Shown here: positions 33,422-45,914 of the stretch, piece after piece | How the letters are laid out: every line of letters begins with the position of its first letter | Position numbering within the stretch: position 1 is the first letter of the stretch | Source of the DNA: Deroplatys truncata | Lineage: Eukaryota; Arthropoda; Insecta; Mantodea; Mantidae | Assembly (NCBI GenBank): GCA_030765065.1 | Contig: CM060990.1 | Span: 668,638,118-668,702,117, forward strand | DNA: 64,000 bases | Direction of reading: 5' to 3' | Notes under the pieces: generated by a model | What the model saw: the letters and a program-made list of their open reading frames with translations, nothing else | Database searches by the model: none | Told to the model about the DNA's origin: nothing | Made by a program: the position numbers and the translations under genes

Positions 33422-34272
33422 TAGCGGGCGGAGGAAAGCACTGAATCACACGCATACACACGGACAAAAGGGTTCTTGCACTGCAATATATACCGCTTTA
33501 TGAGAAGCAAGAGGTGCAGAAATTAAAAAACCTTGCTACGGGAAAATGCATTACCATTCTGCTCTTCCGCTATGCTTTAACAACCTCTGCGCCAAAGATG
33601 ATAATTCTTAATGAGCCATATATAGTAGAGCACTACTTCGAACAGGTTAAAGTATCTGAGAACAACACACAATATTACTATAATATATGAGCATCAGAAA
33701 TAGAGCATCGAAACTGAATTTTCTAAGCTGTGCTCCAGATTACTTTAGAAATCAAAGTTGTAACAAGAACCTACCTATTCAGATAGTGCAAATTAAACTA
33801 CTTACAAACCGTGTTTGCAACATCAATGTTTCCTTATATATGTACAAATATACAAAGGCACTAGAGACACTAAAACACGGTGTAACTTAGAGCAAGTATC
33901 TGCTTCTACAGAACCTTCCTGTTAATAGGTGGGCGTAGTATGGGGAATTGTTTGCCCCGCGCTGCATTGTTTCTAACTACTTCTGTTTGCACTCCACTCT
34001 CCCTGCGCTCCGTCTGTCGGCTAATCAGTTGACGCGAAGTTGATGCGTTGTGAGACCACGTGTTTCGGTGCTAGTACTGTTACAGTGCCAAAAAATCCGT
34101 TTACTTTAGCACACAGAATTTTCATGTACGATTGCTGTGTTAAAAAAAACTTGTTAAGAAGTGAGACGGGGATTTATAGACAGATTCCCTGATGTTCGAG
34201 CGCCTCACAGAGAAACGGTTCATAATCTTGTTAATAAAACTAGGTAAATGGGATCTATTCTTAATATGAATG
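33422..34272. other. No supported feature
   Basis: A 67-codon ORF at 33687-33890 is not recognised. Confidence 0.4.
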
Positions 34273-35228
34273 TGAAAAAGATTATTGTTTCACGTATGGA
34301 AAAATCGATTTGAAGTAGGAGTTGTATTGTATTTCAACTGCTGGGGAGCTGAACTGGTAGTAGTTGCCACCGCACGTATAGTAAACAGTTTCCGATAGCC
34401 TTCGCCCCAAATGTACTTTCAGGTGGCCTTTGCTCCAAGTTTAAAAAAATATTAAATTTGTAATTTGACTCTTTCTTTAAATATTATATATTTAAGTTTG
34501 TCTCGGCTGTGTTAGTACTTACTTTAGAGACACGTTTCTCTTAGCAGGGTTGTGATGCGACAAGAATGTAGGCTTCCACAGATTATAATTTTACTTCACT
34601 GCTTTTATTAATGCTTGACACTATTTATATAACACTTCACTGATATAAAGAGCTGTGAGATTCTTTTTATTAATTAATTACACTTTTTAACACGTAAAAC
34701 TATTTTCGTCTCACACGAATACGTATTAAATCTCTGGAGGGTGTGTCTCGCGTCCGGTTAGGAACACTGTTTGCAGGCAATTGAATTGATTTCAACCGTC
34801 TAAACTTGTAAATTTCTGTATTTCAAGTCTCTGATTGGCTATTCCTAATCCAATGGAATACCTTCATTTAACTAAAGCTTTTTCTGGTTGTTGATTGTCT
34901 ATTTTATAAACTGTCACTAAAATTACATTATTGTTGCTCCAATAATGACTAGTAGCATTATTTAACATTCTTACTCATTATTGCCTCATAGTTACCTCAT
35001 TGTTAGCATCTTTTAACTTATTATTCCCACAGCTCCTACATTATTAAATTACGTAATATATTCACATAACATTATTACACATGGATGTAATAATATAAAC
35101 ATATACAATGACTGTAATATACACTTTTTATATATTGTTAAATACAAATATTGGTTTAAGGCGGGCTTTATTGAATTTATATATTATATAATTAGACAAA
35201 TCATTTAAATGTTAAAAACACTGCCTCA
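34273..35228 (-). mobile_element. Solo LTR, family A (LTR-A5), 956 bp
   Basis: Antisense copy TGAAAAAGATTATTG...CTGCCTCA with a 4-bp duplication AATG (34269-34272 and 35229-35232). The PBS-like unit is strongly decayed (CACGTATGGAAAAATCGATT near 34291). The rest shows all family landmarks. On the right it abuts the ATTC-rich tail of a LINE, so the AATG match is slightly less informative than in LTR-A4. Confidence 0.8.
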
Positions 35229-35230
35229 AA

Positions 35231-36070
35231 TGAATGAATGAAGAATGGTTTATTGCATGCTTTAAACTTTACAAACAATTTATACTATGTATACAATACA
35301 ATGGATTTCTTTATTATTTCTCCTCCCTTATATTTAACACTGTTGTATATATAATGAGGAATATAATGCATTCACTATTTTATTTTTTGCCTTATTACCC
35401 TTTTTTCGTATTTTCTCTAATTTGTTTCACATTTTTAACCATTTTAACCTTATTTTTCTTAAACATTTTCCTGCTTTCTCCAAATATTAATTTGATCCTT
35501 TATTAAACATCTTTCTAACTTTTAGCTCTATTGGTAAATGTTTCCATTTCTCTAGTAACGAATTCTCTCTTCCTATATCCGTATCATTGCATTCTAGAAT
35601 ATAATGCCAATTGCCATGTAATTCACTACATGTTGTACATCACTCCAACCTTCCTCTCCCTGTTAAGCCATTTAAATTCATTAACCTTGTCCTTCGTGCA
35701 CCATATTATGGTCTATTTGTTGCATACTTCAATTTATCTTTTTTTTTCCCATTCCGTTTTAAAATATTTATAATCTATTAATGACCTTTTTTCCTTGAAA
35801 CTACTTATAATTTCTTGTTTTTCAATATCCTCCACTCTTGTTATAATTTCTTTCCAGAAACCCTTAGTTTTGTTGTTTATTTCAGCCCATGTTTCCCCCA
35901 TTCTTCCAAAGTTGTGTGTATCTTGTGCATCCAGTCTATTTTTTCCCATTTTGATTCTGTACAATCAAGCATTGCTTTAATACATCATTTTCGTCTAGTA
36001 GCTTTATTCTAAACCAGTATTTGATTGCACTTTCTACCATTTTTCCTTTTTGCTCCCATCCTCCCTAGTT
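35231..36070 (-). mobile_element. LINE 3' part, 5'-truncated
   Basis: On the minus strand a 76-codon frame (35964-35734: WAEINNKTKGFWKEIITRVE) is followed, after stops, by CTTCSELHGNWHYILEC. That is a C-x2-C-x7-H-x4-C knuckle with the same spacing as in the LINE at 32005-32619. The 3' end carries a short (CATT)n tail at 35231-35245, as in CR1/L2-like LINEs. No RT motif is present; the left limit is approximate. Confidence 0.6.
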
Positions 36071-36884
36071 CTAATAAACAGGAAATAAGTCGTCGTGTTC
36101 TTACATTGGAAAAACTGGATGACAGAAGAACGAAGTCCAAAGAAATCTTTAGGAAAACTTTGGCAGGAATCAGAAATTTCGCAAACCTCTGTTTGGAATG
36201 CCACTAAACTTTTAAAACGACAACCCTATAACGCAATGTCTGTTGTTTAGGACTTGCAACCACGCGATAATGTGAATAGAGTTCATTTCTACAATCGATT
36301 GTTAGTGATAGCTTACCTGACCAGCGTTTAATTTTTTAAGGACGAAGTGTGCTTTTTATTTACTTGGTCATGAGGAATTAATGAGTGGTAATGCAAATTT
36401 TCGTAAAAGGTGTGCGAGATGATTCGAGGTACAACAACATAATTCCAAACATATTTTATGACGAAGGTATGTGATTATTGTCAATAGCAGCTTCTTTATA
36501 ACAGCACAAGGGCACGTTAAGACCCTAACTTTTGACACCTTGTGGATTTATTGGTTATTTTTTCTTTAAATTCTATTAAATGTAACGTATATGCGCTAAT
36601 TTAAAATATACAGCGTTTAAATCTACCTCGCTGCTCCTCTAAACTCGATGAATTGTGGCAACAGAGTCGGTAGCATATGTTGACCTGTCTTAAGGAGCTT
36701 TTGTGCATGCAAATGGTATGATATAATTACCTTATGGCCCAAATACATACGCATTGTACACACTCGGAGGCGTACATGAAGTGATTCTCGCGTTTTACGT
36801 TAATGCCACTAGATGGTAGCACTACCAAAGAAGCAGGTAACATGCACGAGCGCGGAAACTTCTTCCGCTTACTCCAGATCATCT
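36071..36884. other. No supported feature
   Basis: No recognisable ORF or repeat. Confidence 0.4.
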
Positions 36885-37775
36885 GTACTCTCAACTATAC
36901 CTTAAAGCTTTCCTCTTTGCAGATGATCTTACGATATTCTGCAAGGGGAAAAACCCTTCAAACATAGCAGAACTTCTCCAAAAAACATTAAATAATCCAC
37001 AAGACTGGATCCAAGATATTGTACTTAAATTCTCTGAAAACAAAATGTATATGCTTCTCAAAATCTCCAACCAAAATTCCTAATCCTAAGCTATACCTTG
37101 AAAACACAAAGATTGAAGTTTTAAAATGTGTAAAAATATTAGGATTAACGTTCGACCAAACACCTAGTTGGAAATCACATATTTCAATATTAAGGGACGA
37201 ATGCACTAAGCGATTAAATATTGGGGCGAAGACTTCAATTTACTTATACGGACATACCAGAGTATTATCACATCTAAACTTGATTATGGAGCCATAGTTT
37301 ATGACTCTGCCAGAAAAACGACACTCAAGAAGCTCAACTCCATTCAAATATCAGCTCTAATAATTTCGTTAGGAGCATACCGAACCAGTCCTATTTCTAG
37401 TTTACAAATAGAAGCTCAAGAGCCGCCGTCAGAAGCACGTAGAATAGCACAATGTCTAAAATACGCTGTAAAGACTGCTGTAAGACCCAAATCGGAAGCC
37501 CATCCATACACCTTATTTGAGAAAAGCAAAACGAGTATGACAAAGACTACAAATCAGGCATTACCTTTTCATCTTAGATTTGAAAAAAAAATCATACATG
37601 AACTTAATATTAAAATACCTCCAATAAAGGCTAGAGATCATCATGATTTTCCACCCTGGAGGTCAACTATTCCTAGAATTAATATGAATATGAAAACTCA
37701 CCAGAGATCACCTACAGACCCTTTCATATATAAGCAAATTTACCAGGAAATCAGTAACACATACGCTAAACAATA
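36885..37775 (+). pseudogene. I-clade-like LINE ORF2, part 1 (reverse transcriptase C-terminal half)
   Basis: Starts just before LKAFLFADDLTIFC, where FADD (36916-36927) is the RT catalytic motif. It continues through KCVKILGLTFDQTPSWKSHI and the thumb/connection region (LNSIQISALI). Frameshifts occur at about 37060 and 37290. It is 5'-truncated before motif A. The coding path resumes after the Tc1 insertion at 39024, where the RNase H domain begins. Confidence 0.8.
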
Positions 37776-39021
37776 CACTATGTGATCAAAAGTATCCGGA
37801 CACCCCACAAACATACGTTTTTCATCTTAGGTGCATTGTGCTGCCACTTACTGCCTGGTACACATTATCCGCGACCTCAGTAGTCATTAGACATCGTGAA
37901 ACAGCGGAATGGGAGGCTCCGTGGAACTCACGGACTGCAAATGTGGTCAGGTGATTGGGTGTCACTTGTGTCAGAAGTCTGTACGCGAGATTTCCACACT
38001 CCTAAACATCCCTAGGTACACTGTTTCTGATCTGATAGTAAAGTGGAAACGTGAAGGGACATGTACAGCACAAAAGCGTACAGGCCGACCTCGTCTGTTG
38101 ACTGACAGAGTCCGCCGACATTTGAAGAGGTTCGTAAAGAGTAATAGGCAGACATCTATCCAGACCATCACACAGGAATTCCAAACTGCATCAGGATCCA
38201 CTCCAAGTACTATGACAGTTAGGTGTGAGGTGAGAATCCCTGGATTCCATGGTCGAGCGGCTGCTCACAAGCGACACATCACGCAGGAAAACACCAAACG
38301 ACGCCTCGCTTGGTGTAAGGAGGTCAACATTACACGATTGAACAGTGGCAAAACGTTGTGTGGAGTGACAAATCACGGTACACAATATGGCGGTCGGATT
38401 GCAGGGTGTGGGTATGGCGAATGCCCGGTGAACGACATCTACCAGCGTGTGTAGTGCCAACAGTGAAATTCGGAGCTGGTGGTGTTATGGTGTGGTCGTT
38501 TTTTTCCTGGAGGAGGCTTGCACCCCTTGTTGTTTTGCGTGGCACGATCACAGCGCAGACCTAAATTGATATTTTAAGCACCTTCTTGTTTTCCACTGTT
38601 GAAGAGCAATTCGGGGATGGCGATTGCATCTTTCAACACGATCGAGCACCTGTTCATACTGCACGGGCTGTGTCGGAGTGGTTACACGACAATACCATCC
38701 CTGTAATGGACTGGCCTGCACAGAGTCCTGACTTGAATCCTATAGAGCACCTTTGGGATGTTTTGGAACGCCGACTTCGTGCCAGGCCTCGCCGACCTAC
38801 ATGGATACCTCTCCTCAGTTCCGCACTCCGTGAAGAATGGGCTGCCATTCCTCAAGAAACCTTCCACTACCTGAATGAAAGTATGCCTGCGAGAGTGAAC
38901 GCTGTCATTAAGGCTAAGGGTGGGCCAACACCATATTGACTTCCAGCATTACCGATGGAGGGCGCCACGAACTTGTACGTCATTTTCACCTAGATGTCCC
39001 GATACTTTTGATCACGTAGTG
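37776..39021 (+). mobile_element. Tc1-like transposon, full length, 1246 bp
   Basis: Flanked by TA on both sides. The TIRs are CACTATGTGATCAAAAGT at the left and ACTTTTGATCACGTAGTG at the right. It splits the LINE ORF2 between its RT and RNase H regions. It contains one broken transposase gene. A closely related 3' fragment is at 15813-16358. Confidence 0.95.
37909..38939 (+). pseudogene. Tc1-like transposase pseudogene
   Basis: A DDE transposase that normally cuts its element out and pastes it at TA. The N-terminal paired-like DNA-binding region (CQKSVREISTLLNIPRYTV, then GRPRLL) is intact for ~115 codons, then the frame is lost in the region before HITQENTKRR and again near 38350. The first Asp lies in WSDKSRYTIW (38358 frame); the usual SDES is SDKS. 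The second Asp (FQHDRAPVH) and final Glu (SPDLNPIEHLWDVL) are in the clean 117-codon frame 38586-38939, which ends GGPTPY. At least two frameshifts make it inactive. Confidence 0.9.
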
Positions 39022-39023
39022 TA

Positions 39024-39950
39024 TTTATATATATACAGATGGCTCCAAATCTGATCAGGGTAATGGCTGTGCTATAATTTTTTTTAAACTTTCCTTGTTT
39101 TACCCAGTTAATCTCATTGTGCTTTTACTGTTTTCGTTACCGCTTATTACGCAACCATACAATACACAGACACACACAACCATGCCCATGGCGGGACTCG
39201 AACCCGCGACCCTCAGCTTGGCGTAGCTCCAGCGACCACGTATAGTTACTCCGGATGCTAAACTTAAGTACAAGATTCCAGACTTGATCTCTGTTTTCTC
39301 CTCTGATCTCTAAGCTGTCAAACAAGCTTTGATTTACATTAACTCAGCACAGCTTAAACACAGTGCAATTCTGATTCACTAAGCACTCTTCAGAGTATCC
39401 GAACTTTAATCTAAGATATCCAAAGTCTTTACAACCAAATTACTACAAATAATCAAGAAGTTATGTACTTGTGGATTCCGTCCCACTGTGGAATATCAGG
39501 AAATGACGAAGCAGATAGGGAAGCCAAAAATGAAACTTTGCTACCTCCAGTGGAAGAATTGCCAGTGCCCTACAGAGAAGCTCAAAGTTATTTTTTTAGC
39601 AGACCAACTTTCAAATGTCAGCAAGACTGGATCATTAAAACATCAAGCACAAAACCCTGCAGATTGCAGACTCTAAAAAGAAAATATCAACTGATTATAT
39701 CACGTTTACGAATAGGCCATTCACGCCTAACCCATTCCTTCTTCTCGCCAAAGAAAATGCTTCTCACTGCGAGACCTGCAATTGCCGTATCACCATCGAA
39801 CACCTCATCACTAAATGCAGAGGTTATACCGTGGAGAGAAGAAGAAATAACATCCCTGAAGATATGTTTTAGCTTTAAACAACCCTACTCATTTCAAAAA
39901 CATTATTTTTCCTTGAAAGACATCAAACAGTATAACAAGATTTAAATATA
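39024..39950 (+). pseudogene. I-clade-like LINE ORF2, part 2 (RNase H and zinc knuckle)
   Basis: Resumes with YTDGSK (39035-39049), the first catalytic block of RNase H. It is interrupted by a SINE at 39092-39258 and continues with ISVFSS..AVKQAL. It then reads LWIPSHCGISGNDEADREAK, the last catalytic block. Further on, RLRIGHSRLTH and, in another frame, CNCRITIEHLITKC form the C-terminal knuckle. An RNase H domain after RT is typical of I-clade and a few related LINEs. The 3' UTR runs to about 40165 (ATAAATAAAGGAAATAAC). Confidence 0.8.
39092..39258 (-). mobile_element. Short SINE inserted in the RNase H region
   Basis: Flanked by the 7-bp duplication TAAACTT (39085-39091 and 39259-39265). 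The minus strand carries a tRNA-like head with B box GGTTCGAGTCCCGCC, then a GT-rich linker and a unique tail. Removing it rejoins the RNase H reading path. Confidence 0.75.
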
Positions 39951-40165
39951 ACACATCAAATAAAAATGTATAATATGTAATAGGTTATACTGTTCTAGCT
40001 GTGTTCAAGACTTAATAATGTAAAATATGTTTGTAACAATTTATTATAATTATTGTATTATTTAATCAATCTAAAGTGTACAGTGTATTATTATTGTACT
40101 CGTATGTATGGATATAATTCTTGATATGTCCTAGGATTCAAAGCGACTATAAATAAAGGAAATAA

Positions 40166-42123
40166 CAACTTTAATTTACACACTATTTCGTTCTTTCCCT
40201 AAAACTGTACTTAATTATGTACAAAACAACAAACATCCACAAAACAGTTCTTTCTTTCGTCATATAACTTATGCATTATTATAATATTATGTTGTTATTA
40301 GGAGCGATTGTAGTTATATCACCTTATTCATCAACATAGCTATTAAGCAGCAGATGCTATTTTACTATTCAGAGCTATCTGACTTTAAAATTTTGTGAAC
40401 ACTCCGAATGTTCACTCACGAGCTACTACTGGATACTGTAGTTATAATTTGCATCAGAAATCTATGCGCTTGAACTTAAGAGGCTATGAATATCCGACTC
40501 CGCATGCAAACAACATTCTTCCCGGTGCCAAGAAAATTACCGTTCTGCCGGCAACGCGTCCAAACGAAGGCTGCGAAGTTAAGAGTGCTGGAATACCATG
40601 TACATAATTGTTATGATCGTCCTGTTGTAGGAAAAAGTCGAAGAAAAGTAACACGTATTCACTTCCCTCTATTTAATAATATGCTCAAGTACCGGGTGAA
40701 AGTGTTCGTGGTGCGACACTTTAGAAGCTACTGTCTCTAAGTTACATACACTTAGATAACATTTAATGTTACCTGCTTTGTTGTGGAGTTGACTGTTGAA
40801 CTTACGAATTAAATTCTTCTATAACAATAAGTAAGCGAAGCGCCAGTCGCCGTAAGTCGCAGAGACTATATTCGGAAACATCCCTCTCAATAGCCACTAA
40901 ATGTTTCTTACGCCGGCGCGTTCATGTGCACTACACAACTTAAAATATTACACACGAGAGTAAGAATCGCAGAGCCACGAATATGTTACAAATGTATGCA
41001 TGAATGCGAATGCATGCGCTTTTCTTAACTTAAGTTCTGCCTACATATCAATACCCCTACCAACATTCCTTCTCGCGCGGTCCAATCTTAAAGTCCTACG
41101 TATGCGTCTCTCACCTTGTTGCTATGCGGTACATCCTCGAATCTTAGAATTTCATTCCCTTTCTAATTTACAGAATTTCTGCCTATGTGACTTTTCAAAC
41201 GTACTGAACTTAACTCTCAATGCATTCCAGGAACTTTTATACTAATGTATTTCGTTGTCATAGCTCGGTAATGACCCTTTTTTCCGGACACATCGTTCAA
41301 ATGAGGCTTACTGCAATGTATACATTGATTTAATATACGGAAATTATTTACTGAAATGATTTCTCTATCTTACTGTTATTTCTTTACTTAATTATTTATA
41401 TCTTTCTGTCAATAACTCTGGTATCACGGTTTTATACTGAATGATGCATCTGCCGCTCCAATGACACTGCTGTACAAATCCATTTGTATAATAGCATCGA
41501 ACCGGCCCGACGTATCTCTTCCCATAGATGATACTAACGATTCGAAACAATATGAATATGTTGCACTTTTTCTTTTAGTATAGAATGTGTTCAAAAAGGT
41601 GTCTATGCGAGTCTGGAAGCTGCTGAATACATTATTGAACATTAGACGAATTTCTACAGCCGAAATATTGAAAAACCCACGTCAGATACCGTCTTCTTTC
41701 CATAAACCTTATCATTTCCAATTCCCACTGATAGAAATCGCAACAATTTATTCTTGTAGAGCGAGCAGGCCAGTGCATTATTGTTATAAAGTACACGTTT
41801 TTATGCGAGACAGCAATTTTCTTGGATTTGTTTACTCGGCAGCTCCTATTTCGTCTAAATTTTCGTCGGTTAGAACTTTTATCTGCCTATGCTTCTTTTT
41901 CTCTAAAACTGGCCCAGTCTGATTACATTTTTCTAACCAACTATAAATATTGAATTTGTTAGGAACGGTGACTTCAGGAAATTTCTGTATACATTCAGGC
42001 TCACGGTCCACATGTGACTCAGTTTCAGCGAAACTTAACACAATAAACACACCCTGTTCTTAGTACACACTACGATGAGGAAGGCTTCTTCGAAACACGT
42101 TGGGCCTTGGGGGTACTTCACAT
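40166..42123. other. No supported feature
   Basis: Several 60-110-codon ORFs (for example 41587-41922) have no recognisable content. Confidence 0.4.
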
Positions 42124-42238
42124 GAGCAAGTCAGAGGTGAAGGGCCGACTTATAATCGCCAACCCAGATCCGGGAATCAAACCCCGGACGCTCAGTACGA
42201 GAGCCGGAAACGAAACCACTGCGCTACCTCGGCGCCCG
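42124..42238 (-). mobile_element. Short tRNA-headed SINE
   Basis: Flanked by CTTCACAT (42116-42123 and 42239-42246). On the minus strand it reads GCCGAGGTAGCGCAGTGG (A box) and GGTTTGATTCCCGG (B box), then only ~45 bp of tail. It is too diverged and too short to be a functional tRNA. Confidence 0.75.
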
Positions 42239-42246
42239 CTTCACAT

Positions 42247-44924
42247 TATGTTATTCCAACTATACACGAGCCAAACGTATGAATGAACTACAAGTGGCGT
42301 TCCACTCCATAGATGTGTAAGCAGAGTTACCGCAAAGTAAGGTCGCTCAAGCCGATAACTTTTACTAGGCAATATCAGTAGCAGCCAGTTGCATCATTCA
42401 AGATAAACCCGGTATAATTCAAATTCTTGAATAACATGCATACCCCTGTAAACCACGAATTTCATTTTGAACTGAATTCTTCAATGCAGAATGCGGATTG
42501 ATGGATAGGTGGAAGAGTGAATGGGTGGGTGGATAATGTATCTTTATTGGTGTCAAACTATCAAAGGTATTACACGAACACTTTGTATGAGCTAATGACC
42601 GTACATACATATTTGAAACACAAGTTAAAGGTGAGAAAAAGAAGGAAAGAAAAAACAGAGATAAATTGCCACTGACGAACCGAACAGACTTCGTTTGGTT
42701 TCACCCACTTTAGCCAGGAAACTGCCCATGTTTTGCCAGTTCCTCTGGTCAGCCAGTGGACCCCAACATGCCAATTTAGACATTGTGCCATATTTACCTT
42801 TGTTTATTGAATGTCTAAAAACGTATAGCTTACATTTCCTACTGTTTTTTCTTCGTTTTCCTTTATTCTCACTGAGAAAGCTTGTGCTTTCTAAAGACTG
42901 AATCCGTTAGCTATCCACTACCATTACTTCTTCATGTGTAAATCATAAATTTCTTCTGATACAGCTCAGAACATGTGCTGGAGTTCGTTATGGGACATTA
43001 ATGGTTTTTAAACGAGAAAAATATGACTACGAAATCGCGCAGAGGGAGGCTTGTCGTTGATAGTGTTTAAATAATGGAGGTCGCTGAGGCAAGTGGGCCA
43101 AGACGTGTGATCCCATGTGACCATGTTCGCCACCTCTTCGGCTTCATCCGTGCTCATCCATCACAGCTTTCTTTAATGAGACTCGGTTGTACCGAGGCAA
43201 CAATATGTGACGTGCCGGGATCCCCACGTGACCGCTGATCCGACGTCATCCATCACCCCCTTGATTGGCAGGGGCGCTGGAGACGGCGTCCTTATCTGAT
43301 TGGAGCAGGCGGATGTGACAATGAGTTATCAGATCCGACAGTATTGTTGCGTGTCGTCGAGTAATGGATCGCGCAACCCGTAGTCATACAACGATAAGGA
43401 ACACTGCCATTGACAAAGATGGAACGTAGTACTGTAACTCCATCTGCATTATCTCGAGCTTTCTTAGCTTTTCTTTTCCCACTTAATGGTATACCACCAG
43501 TCACGGTAGTGTAGAAAGGATTAATGGTTTTGGAATTTTCTCTTTTAATGTATATAGCCAACAAAAGAGCAACATTAAAACTAGGTAGTCTTTTTCTGTA
43601 CCTTCCCTTACATACTTTAGGGAATGCATACGTTAAGGGAAATGTGGTTTCGAAATAACCTAAAATAAAATTTAAGTTATGGCGTACTCTAATGTACAAA
43701 GAGCGCCAAGAAAATCTTACTGCACCTCGCGTCTACATCACTTTATTTGTCGTTGTACGTGGCCTTACGAAGCCATGGCCATTTCATTGTTTGTTTTAGG
43801 GCACGGTGTTAAATAGTTGCACCAATAACCACAACAACGGTTACAAAATGACGTAGAAACGAAATATATGTTTACGCTCTTGATCGTATTGGCTAAAAGA
43901 GAAAGAGGTAGAGTGAGTGCATTCAGTTTGTCATACAGACCTCTTATCGTGATTGGTAGCCCATACCTTATAGGCTAGTGCAGGACACACCTTTGAAAGT
44001 ATTAAAAGCTAAGGGGAAAACTTGATGAGCGCTCAGGTTAGCGAAATGTAGAATGTGCAGTGTGAGAAGAGTTTCAAATTAAAGCTTGAATGGTATTCAT
44101 TAAATGCATAGCAAGGTAGCACTTTATAACAAAAAATAAACAGAACTGTATTCTCACAGTGGTATCAATGGTTGTTATTGCATAGAAGCAAACAACTAAA
44201 TAATAAATATACAAAGCAGCATGTTTTCACTCTAATTCAAACTACAATTGGTTAATATACCTTTACTAACATATTGCTGATTATCTAAGATTATAGACAA
44301 AAATATAACCCAATTTTATTGCCATAATATGTATGTCATATTCGGTAAACCATATACATATACACATTTATCTCTAGTTTCTAAACTTGACCGGTCAAAA
44401 GAGTAATTTGCATTTAGTAAACGAATATCATCATCTGCGGATGTTTTACGGGGAGTGCCCACTTTCTGACGAGTATGTAGACCGTCTTCCCCACTTTCCT
44501 GGAATACTTTTAATCCAGTAATTTACTACAAAAAAACTTTTTTGTACTGCCATTCAAATTGCTGTAACAGTGCGACCAGCCTCTCAATTATCCACGATAC
44601 CACCACGAATAATTTCGATAGTGTACGGCATGACTGGTTCTGAGACAATAAACATGTTTTGGTTTCAATAACACCAGAAAAAGCAAAGGCATCAACCTCC
44701 CCTCTTTCCCCCATATTGCTGCGTTATCAAGCCACCACGCTCTGCGATAGGTAAGGTGAAGGACTCGCCTCAGAAGATCCCAGAAAAGATACAAAATACG
44801 CCGAAGATGTTCTTTGGTGCTGATACATTTCAATGACATAATTGCGGAATATATTTTCTTGCAGGTAATGTGAGAGAATCCTAACCAAAGAAAAATGTAT
44901 AGCTATTTCTTCTTCTCGTTACTG
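42247..44924. other. No supported gene; CpG-richer block at 43040-43400
   Basis: The block 43040-43400 contains CACGTG-like and TGACGTC-like motifs and is GC-richer than its surroundings. The 135-codon minus frame 43292-43699 is the longest in the stretch, but I cannot assign it. Everything else is AT-rich without recognisable content. Confidence 0.35.
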
Positions 44925-45240
44925 GAAACAAATACCTAGATATTTTGCAAACAATTTGGAGCTCCAGAGATTATAAATACTATTGTTTTTCAACAGGATG
45001 GAGCACCACCCCATTTAGACATAATTGTTCGGAAATACTGAGTCAAGCTTTTAGCGGTAAATGGATAGGTCGTACCGCGCCAAGAATGTGGGATCTTCGC
45101 TCACCAGACCTGACGCCCTTAGACGTCTAAGGTTTGCCAGGTGAAGCATGGAACAATTAAATCGGCGGGTTAGAGCTGCAGCTGCAGAGATTAAACCAGC
45201 TATGCTTGAGAAAGCGTGTGCTTTGAACCGCTGGGGACTG
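44925..45240 (+). pseudogene. Tc1/mariner-superfamily transposase C-terminal relic
   Basis: Reads IVFQQDGAPPHLDIIV, then WIGRTAPRMWDLRSPDLT, then PLDV. After a frame change come RRVRAAAAEIKPAMLEKA-like residues. The QQDGAPPH and RSPDLTPLD blocks are the second and third catalytic regions of an IS630/Tc1/mariner-type transposase. The N-terminal half is missing, and the end is cut by LTR-A6. Confidence 0.75.
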
Positions 45241-45320
45241 TTTCTAGACGTGCAAGGTGGTCCACTGAAATGTACTCAAATTGTGCTGAAAAAGTAGTTA
45301 TTGTCTTTACGTTGTTATTT

Positions 45321-45486
45321 GCCCCACTTTTTGGGAGCCAATTTGAAGAAGTAGTTTCAGCCCCACGTACGGACGCCAATTTGAAAAAGTTGAATTTGTT
45401 TCGTTGTTTGCACCACGTTTTGGGCGTCAATTTAAAAAAAAATTGAATTTGTTTCCTTGTTTGCACCATGTTTTGGGTGTCAATTT
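45321..45486 (-). repeat. Four tandem PBS-like units in LTR-A6
   Basis: GCCCCACTTTTTGGGAGCCA, CCCCACGTACGGACGCCA, GCACCACGTTTTGGGCGTCA and GCACCATGTTTTGGGTGTCA, each followed by ATTT. All resemble the tRNA-Lys 3' end GCCCCACGTTGGGCGCCA. Spacing is about 40-55 bp with a shared GTTGAATTTGTTTC(G/C)TTGTTT linker in the last pairs. Confidence 0.8.
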
Positions 45487-45914
45487 GAAAAAGTTTGTAT
45501 TGAAGGAGTTGTATTATATTTCAACTGTTGGGGAACCGAACTTGTAGTAGTTGCAACCGCACGTATAGTAAACAGTTTCCGGTAGTCTTCGCCCCAAAAT
45601 GTACTTTCAGGTGGCCTTTGCCCCAAGTTTAAAAAATATTATTAACCTTGTAATTAAACTGTTTCTTTAAATATTTATGTTTATGTTTGCCTCGGCTGCG
45701 TCAGTGTTTGTTAGAGACACGTTTCTCTTGGCAGGGTTGTGATACGATTAAGAATGTAGGCTTACACAGATTATAATTTTTACTTCACTCCTTTTATTAA
45801 TGCTTGATACGATTTAAATAACACTTCACTGATATAGAGAGCTGTGAGATTCTTTAATTAATTAATTAATTGCACTATTTTAACACGTAAACTGCTTTTT
45901 CGTCTCACACGAAT

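Noticed and set aside
33108..33503. 131-codon plus-strand ORF as a gene
   Set aside because: Equally long frames exist on the minus strand of the same GC-rich block, and no domain is recognisable.
43292..43699. 135-codon minus-strand ORF
   Set aside because: No recognisable motif, no codon or context support, and it runs across a compositional boundary.
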